64,000 nucleotides of DNA, taken from assembly GCA_963969495.1 (NCBI GenBank), contig OZ018328.1, positions 132,838,468 to 132,902,467 of the forward strand, read 5' to 3'. The number at the start of each line of letters is the position of its first letter. Position 1 is the stretch's first letter. The notes beneath the pieces are model-generated. The model was not told the DNA's origin, searched no databases, and was given only the letters and a program-made list of their open reading frames with translations. This document shows, one piece after another, positions 45,316 to 55,043 of this stretch. A program made the translations under genes and the position numbers. The DNA comes from Ceratothoa steindachneri (taxonomy: Eukaryota; Arthropoda; Malacostraca; Isopoda; Cymothoidae).

Positions 45316-45618
45316 ATGGAAGATGTTCAAGTTTTGGGAAATTTTGGCCCGTTAAAGTTTTCCATTTCCTTAATTGGGAACATAAAGAAAACGGTTTGTA
45401 CATCCGAATTGAACGCTTTTTTTAAAGAGGTAAAAAAAACATTTCGAGCGGTTTCCCCCTGTATTTGTGAGTCCCCGCCAATTTGTTTGTCCATTTCCAT
45501 AGAAAAAGGCGGGGAATGCGATCTAGATACTAGAATAGACCATTTGCCTCGTCTGTGCGCTATTATTGAAGGTTGCTGGAGGGGTTTGGGGCTAAGGGAG
45601 CGGTGGGAGGTGTCTTGA
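45316..45618 (+). CDS. Unassigned small ORF
   Basis: From ATG at 45316 the frame encodes 100 residues with balanced composition (MEDVQVLGNFGPLKFSISLI, then NAFFKEVKKTFRAVSP). It is open for a further 11 codons upstream without ATG. No domain, signal peptide or membrane segment is convincing. It could be a processed remnant or a chance frame. Confidence 0.2.
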   Translation: MEDVQVLGNFGPLKFSISLIGNIKKTVCTSELNAFFKEVKKTFRAVSPCICESPPICLSISIEKGGECDLDTRIDHLPRLCAIIEGCWRGLGLRERWEVS

Positions 45619-46734
45619 TTCTTTCCTCGTATGGCATAAGACGGTTGCCAGTTGCTTTATTTAGCGATTGAGTCTAATGGATTCCAGGATATTGAGGAAA
45701 ACAGCCAAAGTCACTCTTAGATTTGGCCCAAAGAATTGATATGATAGGTTTCCCATTAACCTAAAATAGGCATTGCTGATTAAGAACCGATGCCCTAAGT
45801 TTGTGTTGCTTTATTAGAGATCAGAGCGTACCATATCCATATTTCGAGTCAAGATTGAGGGAGTTCCTTTATGTTATTTATCTCAGTTATTCATTATATG
45901 TTAAAAAGGAGTAATCAACGGTAGCATCTTTGTAGAGATATTAATAAAGTGGTTAAGATGGTCGGAATCGAATGTACCAGCTAGCCAGTGCAGCTCGTTC
46001 GAGAGCTGGAGGGCGCCCAACTTTCCGGAGTCTCCGTCTCCTCTGCCTTGCCTGCTTTTTTTATCCCAGCAAGTGTCTCAGCGGACTCAGTTTCATCTTC
46101 CCTTACCATAATATCGAATCTGATATCGATCATGTAGACGAAAGTTTTACGCCGATTTAATTTATAAATTAACTAAGTGTGGCGCGTTTTGTTGAACTTA
46201 AATCCTTAGCTTGATTTCGTATGATTAAGTTAACCAGAAATTTTAAGTTTACCACTGTCGTCCTGCAAATCCCGTCTTCACCTCGATACGGGACCAAAAT
46301 TTGATGTATTCAACATTTCAAGGAATGAGGTTTAGTTTTTGCGCTACATAAAAATCATTCATATTTTTGACTGTTTCTCATTTGCATTCGATGGGGTTCT
46401 GGCTCGTTTTAATTGTCATTAAACGATTTATTTTGAAGAACGTTCGAGTTTTTAAACCTTAAATTTTGATGGACGTCCTGGCATCGAAATTCAGCAATGG
46501 GTAGTGTATATCGATACTCTTTATTATACATAGAATGGGCTATTTTTTATTCTTCTTTAACAATTAATTTTCTTTAACCCATAATTTGCTTTTTTTATGT
46601 TTAAGATTTCAAATCTATCAGTTTCTTACTAGTTTCCTACTAGTTGGGGTCGGAGCGTTTCAATGTCACTAGAAGTACCCTCCCCTCCCACCCTATTCAT
46701 GCAATATTAAGCATAGTGAGAGGGGGGGGGGTAC
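45619..46734. other. No gene seen
   Basis: AT-rich; poly-G near 46722. Confidence 0.5.
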
Positions 46735-47751
46735 TATGCATTGTTGCATCTCGTCCATTCGGCGTTCATCTCTGGGCATAAGGCCCCAAGCGTTCCCCAT
46801 CACAAACCCCTTCCATGCACGCCTATCATACACAATATCAGCCACTTCCTCCTCAGCCAAGCCTTCCTCTCTCAATCACTCATTCACATAATCAACTCAC
46901 CTTTTCCGCGGTCTTCCAACCCTTCACAAGTCCATTTCCATCCATTATTTTTACATGTCTATACCACCCCAGAACACTTTGAATCACAACCTCACTTACA
47001 ACCTACTTCACACCTTAAACATCTCTTACACAGTCCTTCACTCTATCCACACCAAAGCTTTCATCTCAAGTTGTCGATTTGCACTGCTCACTCGAGAATT
47101 TCTCCTTCAATACCATAGAATCACTTTCATACATACACCAACGTAGGCACTAACATACTCTCATGCAGCTTCCTGACACTTTCCATACTCAGCATTTTAC
47201 TACTCTCCTCAGCCACTCCTATCATTTAAAACATTGTAGTCGCAATCTGCTTCATCTGTACCACTCGGATATCGCCCCACACCCCCATTATCGCACCCAC
47301 ATATTATTCATTACCTTACTTTTCTACTTTCACTTTTAGGCCCCATTCTCACACACCCTGTCAAAAGCTTCGATCGACATTTCAAAATCTCTCACTTTTC
47401 AGCCACCAAACATCAAGTCATCAACATATCTCAACATAGATAAATTCATCTCTACTTTTCCCCATTAATCTCATCCCTTTCCCTAATTTCCATACATACT
47501 TCTACCAGTACGCCATCGATAATGATATTTAACAGCCATGATGACATCACACAACTTTGTCTTATCACTCATTCAGGTTATCTTTCACCTTAACGCAGGC
47601 CTTAATTCCAACTTAAGAACTCTTATATCATCCACTGCTTTCTTAATCTATCGATGATCCTTGCAAAATCGCTTGTGTATCATCTTTCCTTATTTCCTAT
47701 GGATTAATGAGCATCTACTCTGACATGTCCCTTTCTCTTGCCTCTAAAAAA

Positions 47752-47755
<4 letters not shown>
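46735..47755 (-). pseudogene. Non-LTR reverse transcriptase, family A, minus-strand copy
   Basis: Minus-strand reading gives, from the high coordinates downward, VIRQSCVMSSWLLNIIIDGV (the RQGCVMSPWLFNIxxDGV block), YVDDLMFGG (catalytic palm), FDRVCENGA, then VLGWYRHV. It ends REEGLAEEEVADIVYDRRAW with KGFVMGNAWG and the 3' flank. There are several stops and frameshifts. The domain order and sequence match the copies at 2-4 kb and 14.9 kb. Its 5' side ends against a (TA)n tract, so the N-terminal linker and endonuclease are missing. Confidence 0.82.

Positions 47756-47756
<1 letters not shown>

Positions 47757-47813
<57 letters not shown>
47757..47813. repeat. (TA)n, left flank of mariner
   Basis: Uninterrupted TA tract ending exactly at the mariner left terminus. 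Confidence 0.97.
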
Positions 47814-47817
<4 letters not shown>

Positions 47818-48060
47818 GTTGAGGAATAAGTTCTTGCGAGTTTTTTAATGTTGTGTTGATTTAAGTTTTGTTGACGTGATTTGTGTACATATTAAGAAAC
47901 AATAATATATAATGAGAGCAAAATTTGCAAAGGTTAGGCTACGTCTCTTAACAGCGTAGACTATTAGGCTTTTGCTTAGGCTACGTCTTGAAGTTGAGTA
48001 ATAAGTCATTGCGGTTTATTTAAAAGTTTGTTAATTTGATTTTTGTTCTTTACCCTCAAA

Positions 48061-48315
48061 ATGGAATGTCAAGTTGAAAGAAAGGCGCATTTTCGACACT
48101 TGTTATTCATTTTGAATCGAGACGGGAACAATTCAAACGCAGCCAAAGCTCGTCGCGATATTTGTGCTGTGTACGGAGAAAATGCTTTATCAGGAAGGAC
48201 AGTTCAATGGTGGTTTTCACGTTTCAAAAAGGGTCATTTCAATCTTAATGACAAAGAACGCTCTGGTCGCCCTATTAAGTTGGATGAAGATCGATTGAAC
48301 GACCTTCTTTATTAA
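48061..48315 (+). pseudogene. Mariner transposase N-terminal part
   Basis: From ATG at 48061 the frame reads MECQVERKAHFRHLLFILNR and continues through TVQWWFSRFKKGHFNLNDKE and RSGRPIKLDEDRLNDLL to TAA (84 codons). These are the two helix-turn-helix segments of the mariner DNA-binding domain, including WFSRFKKG and the GRP hook. Past the stop the frame continues NPRQSTRELAVQLACDQKTV and NHLHSMGKV before a second stop. The catalytic DD(D) core is deleted. The C-terminus resumes at about 48440 (see next entry). A short DNA-binding-only product is conceivable but not shown. Confidence 0.85.
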
Positions 48316-48439
48316 AATCCTCGTCAATCGACTAGAGAATTGGCTGTACAATTGGCGTGTGATCAGAAAACTGTAGTGAATCACCTTCATTCGATGGGAA
48401 AAGTTCAATACTGATGTGAAATAAAGAACCTGTTTCGAC

Positions 48440-48545
48440 GAATTCTTCGAGTCAAAATCCAGAGATTTTTATTGCAGAGGCATCGAAAAACTAGTTGAAC
48501 GTTGGGAAGAAGTCGTAAATAACAACGGAGAATACATTATTGATT
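48440..48545 (+). pseudogene. Mariner transposase C-terminal part
   Basis: The frame reads FFESKSRDFYCRGIEKLVER then WEEVVNNNGEYIID and a TAA, the usual mariner C-terminus. The junction with the N-terminal part lies near 48413-48440. This shows that the deletion was internal and kept both coding ends. Confidence 0.85.
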
Positions 48546-48635
48546 AAATTGCATATAGTTATCAATTAAAAATAAAGTTTTTCTAAAATTGTTAATGAAT
48601 AAATTTGATAAAACCGCAAGAACTTAGTCCTCAAC

Positions 48636-48639
<4 letters not shown>

Positions 48640-48706
<67 letters not shown>
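48640..48706. repeat. (TA)n, right flank of mariner
   Basis: Continuation of the TA tract after the mariner, followed by four CAT units. Confidence 0.97.
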
Positions 48707-48708
<2 letters not shown>

Positions 48709-50377
48709 TCATCATCATCACTAACTATAATTTAAGAAGAGGATTTTTTTGAGTATTTGAATAATAATTTCGCCTGAGTGTTGTTATGACTTATGTTTTT
48801 TTTATCAAAGTTATTTCTAATATTTTTTTTATAATATCAAAAAACAAAATGGTGAAGTTCAGAAATAAATATAAGTATCTAAATTTTGTAAATTTTCTAA
48901 AACCTAAAGAATTAAAAATGGTGAAGTTCAGAGAATTTATTTTTATATATCTTCTATTCTTCTTTTATAACTATTTTAGCAACGTGATATTTTGAAAGGG
49001 GGGAAATTTAGTTTAGAGTTCCTTTTTAAAATTATCATAATTGGCGAAGTTCAGAAAATTTCTAAAAATTTAACCATGGCTGCTTTTTTTTAGCTTTTAA
49101 ATTTAATCTTAGTAGCGAAGCGCAAGCTACCCCTCTAGGGGGGAGTGGGAGTGGCGAAGCCATTACCCGGTGTATATATATATATATATTATTCGCATTC
49201 TGTTTTTACTTATTGTTCTGTTCAACCCCTATCTTATAACCATTTTTGTGGTGTCGTTAGTAGAGTGGATTTCCTTTTTCTTATAATGGATCTGAGAGTC
49301 AAGATTAGTGTCAATGTGAGAATGATTGATGTTAGTAGTTTTTGCCAAATAGGAGATTAGCACCAACGAACGACAGTGGAAGATGCGTTCTGAACGACAA
49401 GGAAGAAAGAAATGCAATTGGGATATTGCTGTAGAATGTGTGATTTTCAATAAACTTTAGCCTGATTATTAGACCATATTTTGGCTTGAACTGTAGGCCG
49501 AAAGGTTCCACGATCAGTAGCATGTTCTTCCAAGAGTTCCAAATTGTAGTGCTCTTCTATCTTAACAGGATTGTTTCGTTGAAATAAGTCTCCAACAAAA
49601 TGTGCCATAAAGTATTCGGGCTCTGTTTGTTCGCTACGAGCGTGAGTTGCTTTAATAGGGCAGAATGGTTTGTATTTACATAATATGAAGCTCTCTTGCG
49701 TTAACGACCCCTTTTTTATATATATATATATATACTTCAGAAAACTGCAAAAGCACGCTCATCCTGTCGTGCCCTTTTAATCCCAAATCGCAAGCCTTCC
49801 TTCGCTTTCCGTTGTACATTTTAACTTAATAATGGTGTGTGTTTAGTCCCCCTACTTAGCGCTGTTTGCCACTCGCTCACCGCCTTAATCTCCAGGGCGC
49901 AGAGACAGCCAGATTCGGTAACCCGTTTAACCAAACATCGCCTATCGCGTGCTTCCATTTGCGAGCGCTTTTGGGCTTCCTTTCTCTCATACATTTTGCT
50001 TTTCATTCCCGTCACTCAAACATCCACAGCTACTGTCAGCATGGGAGAATAGGAATGGGAATAAGGGGAGGTAATGGGAATGGATCATGAAGGGGAGAGA
50101 TGAAAGGGAAGGAAAAGGGAGGGCAGTCAAGTCAGAAGGATAGCTAATGGCAAACAATTTCCCGAGGAAATTTCCTTAATAGATATAATTGTTGGGCGTC
50201 TCTTCTTTTTTTTTATCTACTGTTTGTGTGTCCTATCGCCAAAAGTTGGGTTTTAGGTGGTTCTCGCGATTAGAAAAGAGGTGTTGTACCATCATCATTT
50301 TAATAGTCGCGTTTACTCGAGAAAGATTTATATTAGGCCCATCCATGAAGTCGGTTCCACTTCGGAAAAATTAAATA
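48707..50377. other. No gene seen; short AT-rich repeats
   Basis: The block ATGGTGAAGTTCAGA occurs at about 48849 and 48917, and a variant GGCGAAGTTCAGA at about 49044. Short TA runs lie at 49172-49190 and 49717-49733. ORFs at 49821-50090 overlap on both strands and are not supported. Confidence 0.5.
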
Positions 50378-50763
50378 ATATATTTTAAAGTAAATTTGAT
50401 CAATTACATAGTTACTATTTTCTCGATTTGAAAAAGAAAGACAATTCTTTGTTTAAATAAGAATTGCTATGCAAAAGATTTTGAGGTAACGCAACTTTCC
50501 CTAATGAACGATAAATGAGGACTAGTCTAGCCTATTATCGGTTATAAGTAAGAAAATTTTGACGCGAACCATCAAAGTAGTGATAGTCTATCTAGACTAA
50601 CTTAGTCCTCATTTGTTGCTCGTTAGGGAGAAGATGTACATTCGTAGCTCAAAGTTTTATGCAGAAGAATTCTTTTTTTTTCTTAAGGACTTTTTTCCGG
50701 GAGTTTTTCCAAACCGAGAAAAGGTTTTAAAACAAAATGGTAATTATTCAATTGATTAAAATT

Positions 50764-50773
<10 letters not shown>
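50378..50773. mobile_element. Fold-back MITE with ~190-bp arms
   Basis: The left arm from TTTTAAAGTAAATTTGATCA to about 50545 is matched by the reverse complement of 50590-50773. Landmarks pair in order: ATCAATT near the end, TCTCGATTTG with TCTCGGTTTG, GAATTGCTATGCA with GAATTCTTCTGCA, and AAATGAGGACTA on both sides near the centre. Arms are diverged by indels, and about 50 bp separates them. There is no coding content. The right end abuts a (TA)n tract, so a TA target is likely. Confidence 0.8.

Positions 50774-50857
<84 letters not shown>
50768..50857. repeat. (TA)n microsatellite
   Basis: About 44 TA units directly following the fold-back element. Confidence 0.97.
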
Positions 50858-50861
<4 letters not shown>

Positions 50862-51014
50862 CTATGAATGCATATGAAAACTCATATTTCCCCCATTTTT
50901 AATTTTTAGGGGCTTCATTCATCTGTCAGTTAAATGACATTCATACGAATTTCCCTCTATTCGCTTAATATTTATAGATTTTCATCTTTGCCGTTAATAT
51001 ATACCTTCTTTATC

Positions 51015-51017
<3 letters not shown>

Positions 51018-51076
<59 letters not shown>
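51018..51076. repeat. (TA)n microsatellite
   Basis: About 28 TA units. Confidence 0.96.
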
Positions 51077-51086
<10 letters not shown>

Positions 51087-51139
51087 ATGTAAAATAAATT
51101 ATTATTATCTCTTTTTTGTGTGTAAGCTTTTCGTTCCAG

Positions 51140-51172
51140 CGCCATTAGCACGCATACCACGAATTCAGAAAG
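51140..51172 (+). other. Candidate 33-nt microexon
   Basis: A pyrimidine-rich tract ending TTTTCGTTCCAG precedes 33 bases that end AGAAAG|GTAAGC. Both splice sites are near consensus and the length is a multiple of three. One phase gives PLARIPRIQK, one gives AISTHTTNSE, and the third has a stop. There is no neighbouring exon, so chance is quite possible. Confidence 0.2.
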
Positions 51173-52854
51173 GTAAGCTTCCGTATCTTGTCAGATAATA
51201 ATAGGCCATGCTAATGATTTAGAGTCCCCCACATATGTTGTTAAAAGAAAATGACACTACCCCCACTGTAAATTAAAACTTCTTTTCGTGGGGCTGTGAC
51301 GTTTGTTTGTTATTTTGTCTCTTTCACGAACACCCCATTTGTGTTATGTTTTCAGTAAATAAACTAGTGCGAAACGTAAGCTACTGTAAATATTAGCATT
51401 TGGGACACCCATAGAATTAGCTAAGTGTATCGACTCAAAATCCTGAATCACCTCATCGTGGACTGCCGCTATACGAGTTCTTTATATGGAAAAGCGTTTG
51501 ATAAGATCGGTGACGTTTCGCTCTGTTAAAGCTCTGATTGCTCGTGGTTTATATCGGCCTTTTATGCGATGCTTCAATGTTAGGCTTAATGTCTGGTCAT
51601 CAGAGGTCTTGACGATGCGAAGAATATGATGGAGGGAAGAGGGACCCGACCACCCATCCATCCCCCTCTACCAAAGAAGAAGCAGAAATTGATGAGGGGA
51701 AGGGGGGTAGGCAAAAAAGAGAGGAACCCAGGAGAGCGAAACAGCTGCCGAAGTCTGGTAATTACGCGAAGGGCATCTCCTGTTACGCTTCCATTCATTA
51801 ACGGTAGAAAAGGACACCACCTTAATAGCGACCCTTTTCTGGTTTGTGTCTGAATTACAGGGAAGATAAATTGCATTGAAGGTTATATAAATTTCATTTA
51901 ATCTTCCGAGCTTTTTTTTTTGCTTTTTTTTTCAACTTCGTCGCACAAAATTTGGCGAGTAGGAAGGTGGAACGGTGTATGATCATTTTACAACCGGTCT
52001 ACGGGTTTTCACCTTGTTTTAGGTCTTCACGTGACATTTAAAAACAAAGAAGAATTCGAATTTGCTGTTTTTGTCTTATTTAACAGGAATCTTTGCGGCG
52101 GATAATAGGGGTTGTATATTAGTTCAGTTGTAAACCTGACAAATTTTCGCACCTTCTAATAATTAAGCAAAATAAATACCACCCTTTAAAATACATAATG
52201 AAAAACATGTTTGGTTTAATTATTCATTATATTTGAACTATCATACATAATTTGTTTTCGTTATATCGTTGTGAAGTTTTTGGTTGTATACTAGTTTAGA
52301 TTTTTTTTATGCGAGATATTGTCTCTTTCAGCTGTTCATCCTCGTGTCGTTTTTCGATTACCTCTCCTTAATAAAGAATGGTGCAGAAACTGCATAGGCT
52401 ACAGAGGGTAACAATGGCGGGGGAAGAAAGACAGAGCGCGCTGAGCTTCGAAAAAGAACTATATGCAATGAACAAAACTTTTGTCTGATTCTTGATGGCA
52501 GATACTCGTACTGCGAACAAGGATTCAGAGCATTTAAAGATGGCTACTTCAGTGTGCGATCAAACCATTTTGGAACGATTCGAACAGTATACCAATGGTA
52601 TCAGTTGAAATGGAAATGCAGATTGCGACAAGTGGCTTTCAAGTGAACCATTTAAAATTTTTAGCCATTCTAGTATTCATTTTGAATATTTTTTTATTTA
52701 CTTAATTCCATGACATTTTGATATCTCATTCGATCAAGCATATGTAGTCATATAGAACATTGACATTGTTTATTATTTTGTTTTATATCCTTTCACAACA
52801 CAGTAACACGCCCGCATAAGTACCTTCTTTCTTTTGCTCCATACACACCCACAC

Positions 52855-52856
<2 letters not shown>
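51173..52856. other. No gene seen
   Basis: Mixed sequence with short ORFs; nothing recognised. Confidence 0.5.

Positions 52857-52945
<89 letters not shown>
52857..52945. repeat. (TA)n microsatellite
   Basis: About 44 uninterrupted TA units. The ORF encoding an Ile-Tyr repeat across it is an artefact. Confidence 0.98.
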
Positions 52946-52947
<2 letters not shown>

Positions 52948-53797
52948 TAGTCCATTTAGCCGAAATGCAATCACTGTTTACTTTTTGTCTTTATTTTAGG
53001 CCTAACTGTGAGCTGGGCAGGATAGCTATTGTTTGTTTGTGTACATTTGATATGCAGTTGCCATACAATATGGAAGGGGCCACCCATGACCAAATGTAAT
53101 CCCTATTAATTAACGTCGTCTAAAATAGCGTTCCTACAGTTATTTCTTGAATCTTTCACAGTCATTATTTATTGATTAAACGGCTTTTTATCTTATTTCC
53201 ATAAGTGGTACTTTTTCTTAACAAAGTCTTTCCGTGTTTGGTAGCAAGGGGAAGCAATTATTGCATTAGCCTGCTGTCTATATATGTACAGAAGAACGAT
53301 AATCCTTTAGTGGCTCCTTTAACCTGTTCCATAATAATAGGACTCCATTTAGTTTTAAAAAGCAGAGTGGGAGAATACGGGCGGCTTATCATTAAAGATA
53401 ATCGATTTAGGCTTATGCTAATTGCGTCACGTCCGATGCAAATTCTGAAGAGGATCGAGTTTCCAGCGTCATTTTGCTTCTCCAACCCTACCCCCACCCC
53501 ACCTACTCCACCCTAATTTCGTGTGGTAAACAACTGAAAACTACTAATTTCTTTTATGAGGTGGTTTTCAATGATGTCTTTGCAGATACATACTGGTTCT
53601 GTATGTACTAGAGTAAAGAGGACTCAAATTTAATTTGTTTGCCCGGTCGAGAGAAAGAAAACTTGTAAAAGTTTGCTGAATTCTTATTTTTACCGACACT
53701 TGTTGAGGATAAAGCGATAGGAATGTGTTGACTTGCAGCAGATTGCAATACCGGTAGTTGTTTGGCTTGACGCCTATAAATTTGTATTGCATCCACA
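52946..53797. other. No gene seen
   Basis: A 103-codon ORF at 53205-53516 shows no recognisable domain. Confidence 0.5.
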
Positions 53798-55043
53798 CGA
53801 GTTAGACAAAATAATGGAAACGTGATATTTCGAACTGTATATTTTTACCGTTTGGGCATAAATAAGAATCCCAATTGTATATAAATTTGTGTCTATGCAC
53901 TACCGATATCCTGAATTTGATGTAATACCCGAGGAGTTTCTTTTTTATAAATATGTGCAAAGAGGGCAAATTGTTGAAGCGAGAATGGCTGAGACCTCGA
54001 TAATAAAATGTGTCGAATTGTTTAACGTTTCGAGAGAAACTGTTAAAATGATGCTGGCATACCAAAGACAAAGAAAACCAAGCTCAGAGAACAGTAACTC
54101 AGGAGTCACAAGGAATAATACTACCTCAAAGGGCATTGCTGACTATACCGAGGAAGTACATTACGATTTGGGGAAAGTAGGATGAGAAAGGAGAAACTCA
54201 GTGACATAGATTGCAAAGCATTAATACGTATTGGGCCAATAAATCACAGAACCACAGTTACTGAAGTGACAGTAAAGCTAAACCAGCATATTGACAACCA
54301 AGTATCAACTAAAACAGCCTCGAGAGCTCATCACAGCTGGATACTATGGAAGGGCTGCTATTACCAAACCCTTTTCCCTCTTCAATGTTAAAAAACGCCT
54401 AAAATGGTGCAAAAACCATAAGTCGACATTGGACCAGTGGAGGAATGTCCTCTTCTCTGATGAATCATATTTCACGCCCTTTCCTTTTTCAGGACGAATC
54501 TATGTATGAAAGACCTGACCTGAACAGGTGAAGCATGGAGGCAGGTGTGTAATGGTTTGATCGGCTATATCACATAATTCTCTTGGTCCTGTGATAGCAC
54601 TGAATGGTAGGATTACTTTTAATGAGTATTCGTCAATTATGGGTAAAGATAAATCCAATGGTACAAACACTGTTCCAATGGCGGTGTCATCTTCCAGAAC
54701 GAAAACGCACCGATTCGCACAGCTAAAATTGTTAAAAATAGCCATGAAGAACACAGTAGTGATGTAAGACACTTGGATTGGCCATCACACTCACCAGATC
54801 TTAACAGAATCGAACATCTCTGGTGTGTTTTGGACCATCAAGTAAGGAGCCACTTTTCCCCACCATGATCACTGAAAGAGCTGAAACAGATTCTGCTTCA
54901 GGAATGAATAAAAATTCGCTTAGCCACTGCAAAAACTTTATGACTCTATTTCTTGACCTATTTAAGCAGCTATTGCTTCCAAAAAAGGACTATCTCTATA
55001 TCAAATAAAAAAGTTATTTAACATGTTTTATTTTGTCCGACCT
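53798..55043 (+). mobile_element. Tc1-type transposon, near full length but decayed
   Basis: The left end AGTTAGACAAAATAATGGAA and the right end, read on the minus strand as GGTCGGACAAAATAAAACAT, are inverted repeats. The 1.25-kb interval is close to a complete Tc1 element and contains a transposase on the plus strand with all domains represented. Exact terminal bases and TA duplication are blurred by mutation. Confidence 0.82.
53984..54990 (+). pseudogene. Tc1 transposase, frameshifted
   Basis: Segments in order are MAETSIIKCVELFNVSRETV (first helix-turn-helix), INHRTTVTEVTVKLNQHI (second), ELITAGYYGRAAITKPFSLF, LKWCKNHKSTLDQWRNVLFS then DESYF (first catalytic Asp), VKHGGRCVMV, and FQNENAPIRTAK. 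In that last segment the family has QDDNAPIH, so the second catalytic Asp reads Glu. Then LDWPSHSPDLNRIEHLWCVL keeps the third catalytic Glu. At least four frameshifts or stops separate the segments. The DD34E layout identifies Tc1; in life it would cut at TA sites. This copy is dead. Confidence 0.85.

Larger units (their letters stand above)
47814..48639 (+). mobile_element. Mariner element, internally deleted, inside (TA)n
   Basis: The left end TTAGGTTGAGGAATAAGTTC and the right end, read on the minus strand as TTGGGTTGAGGACTAAGTTC, are 20-bp inverted repeats with two mismatches; similarity continues to about 30 bp. TA flanks both ends and is itself part of long TA tracts, so the element inserted into a TA microsatellite (mariner duplicates TA). 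At 826 bp it lacks about 450-500 bp relative to a full copy. N- and C-terminal coding parts remain. Confidence 0.9.

Noticed and set aside
52783..52974. Ile-Tyr repeat protein
   Set aside because: Translation of a (TA)n tract; same for frames at 35238-35555.
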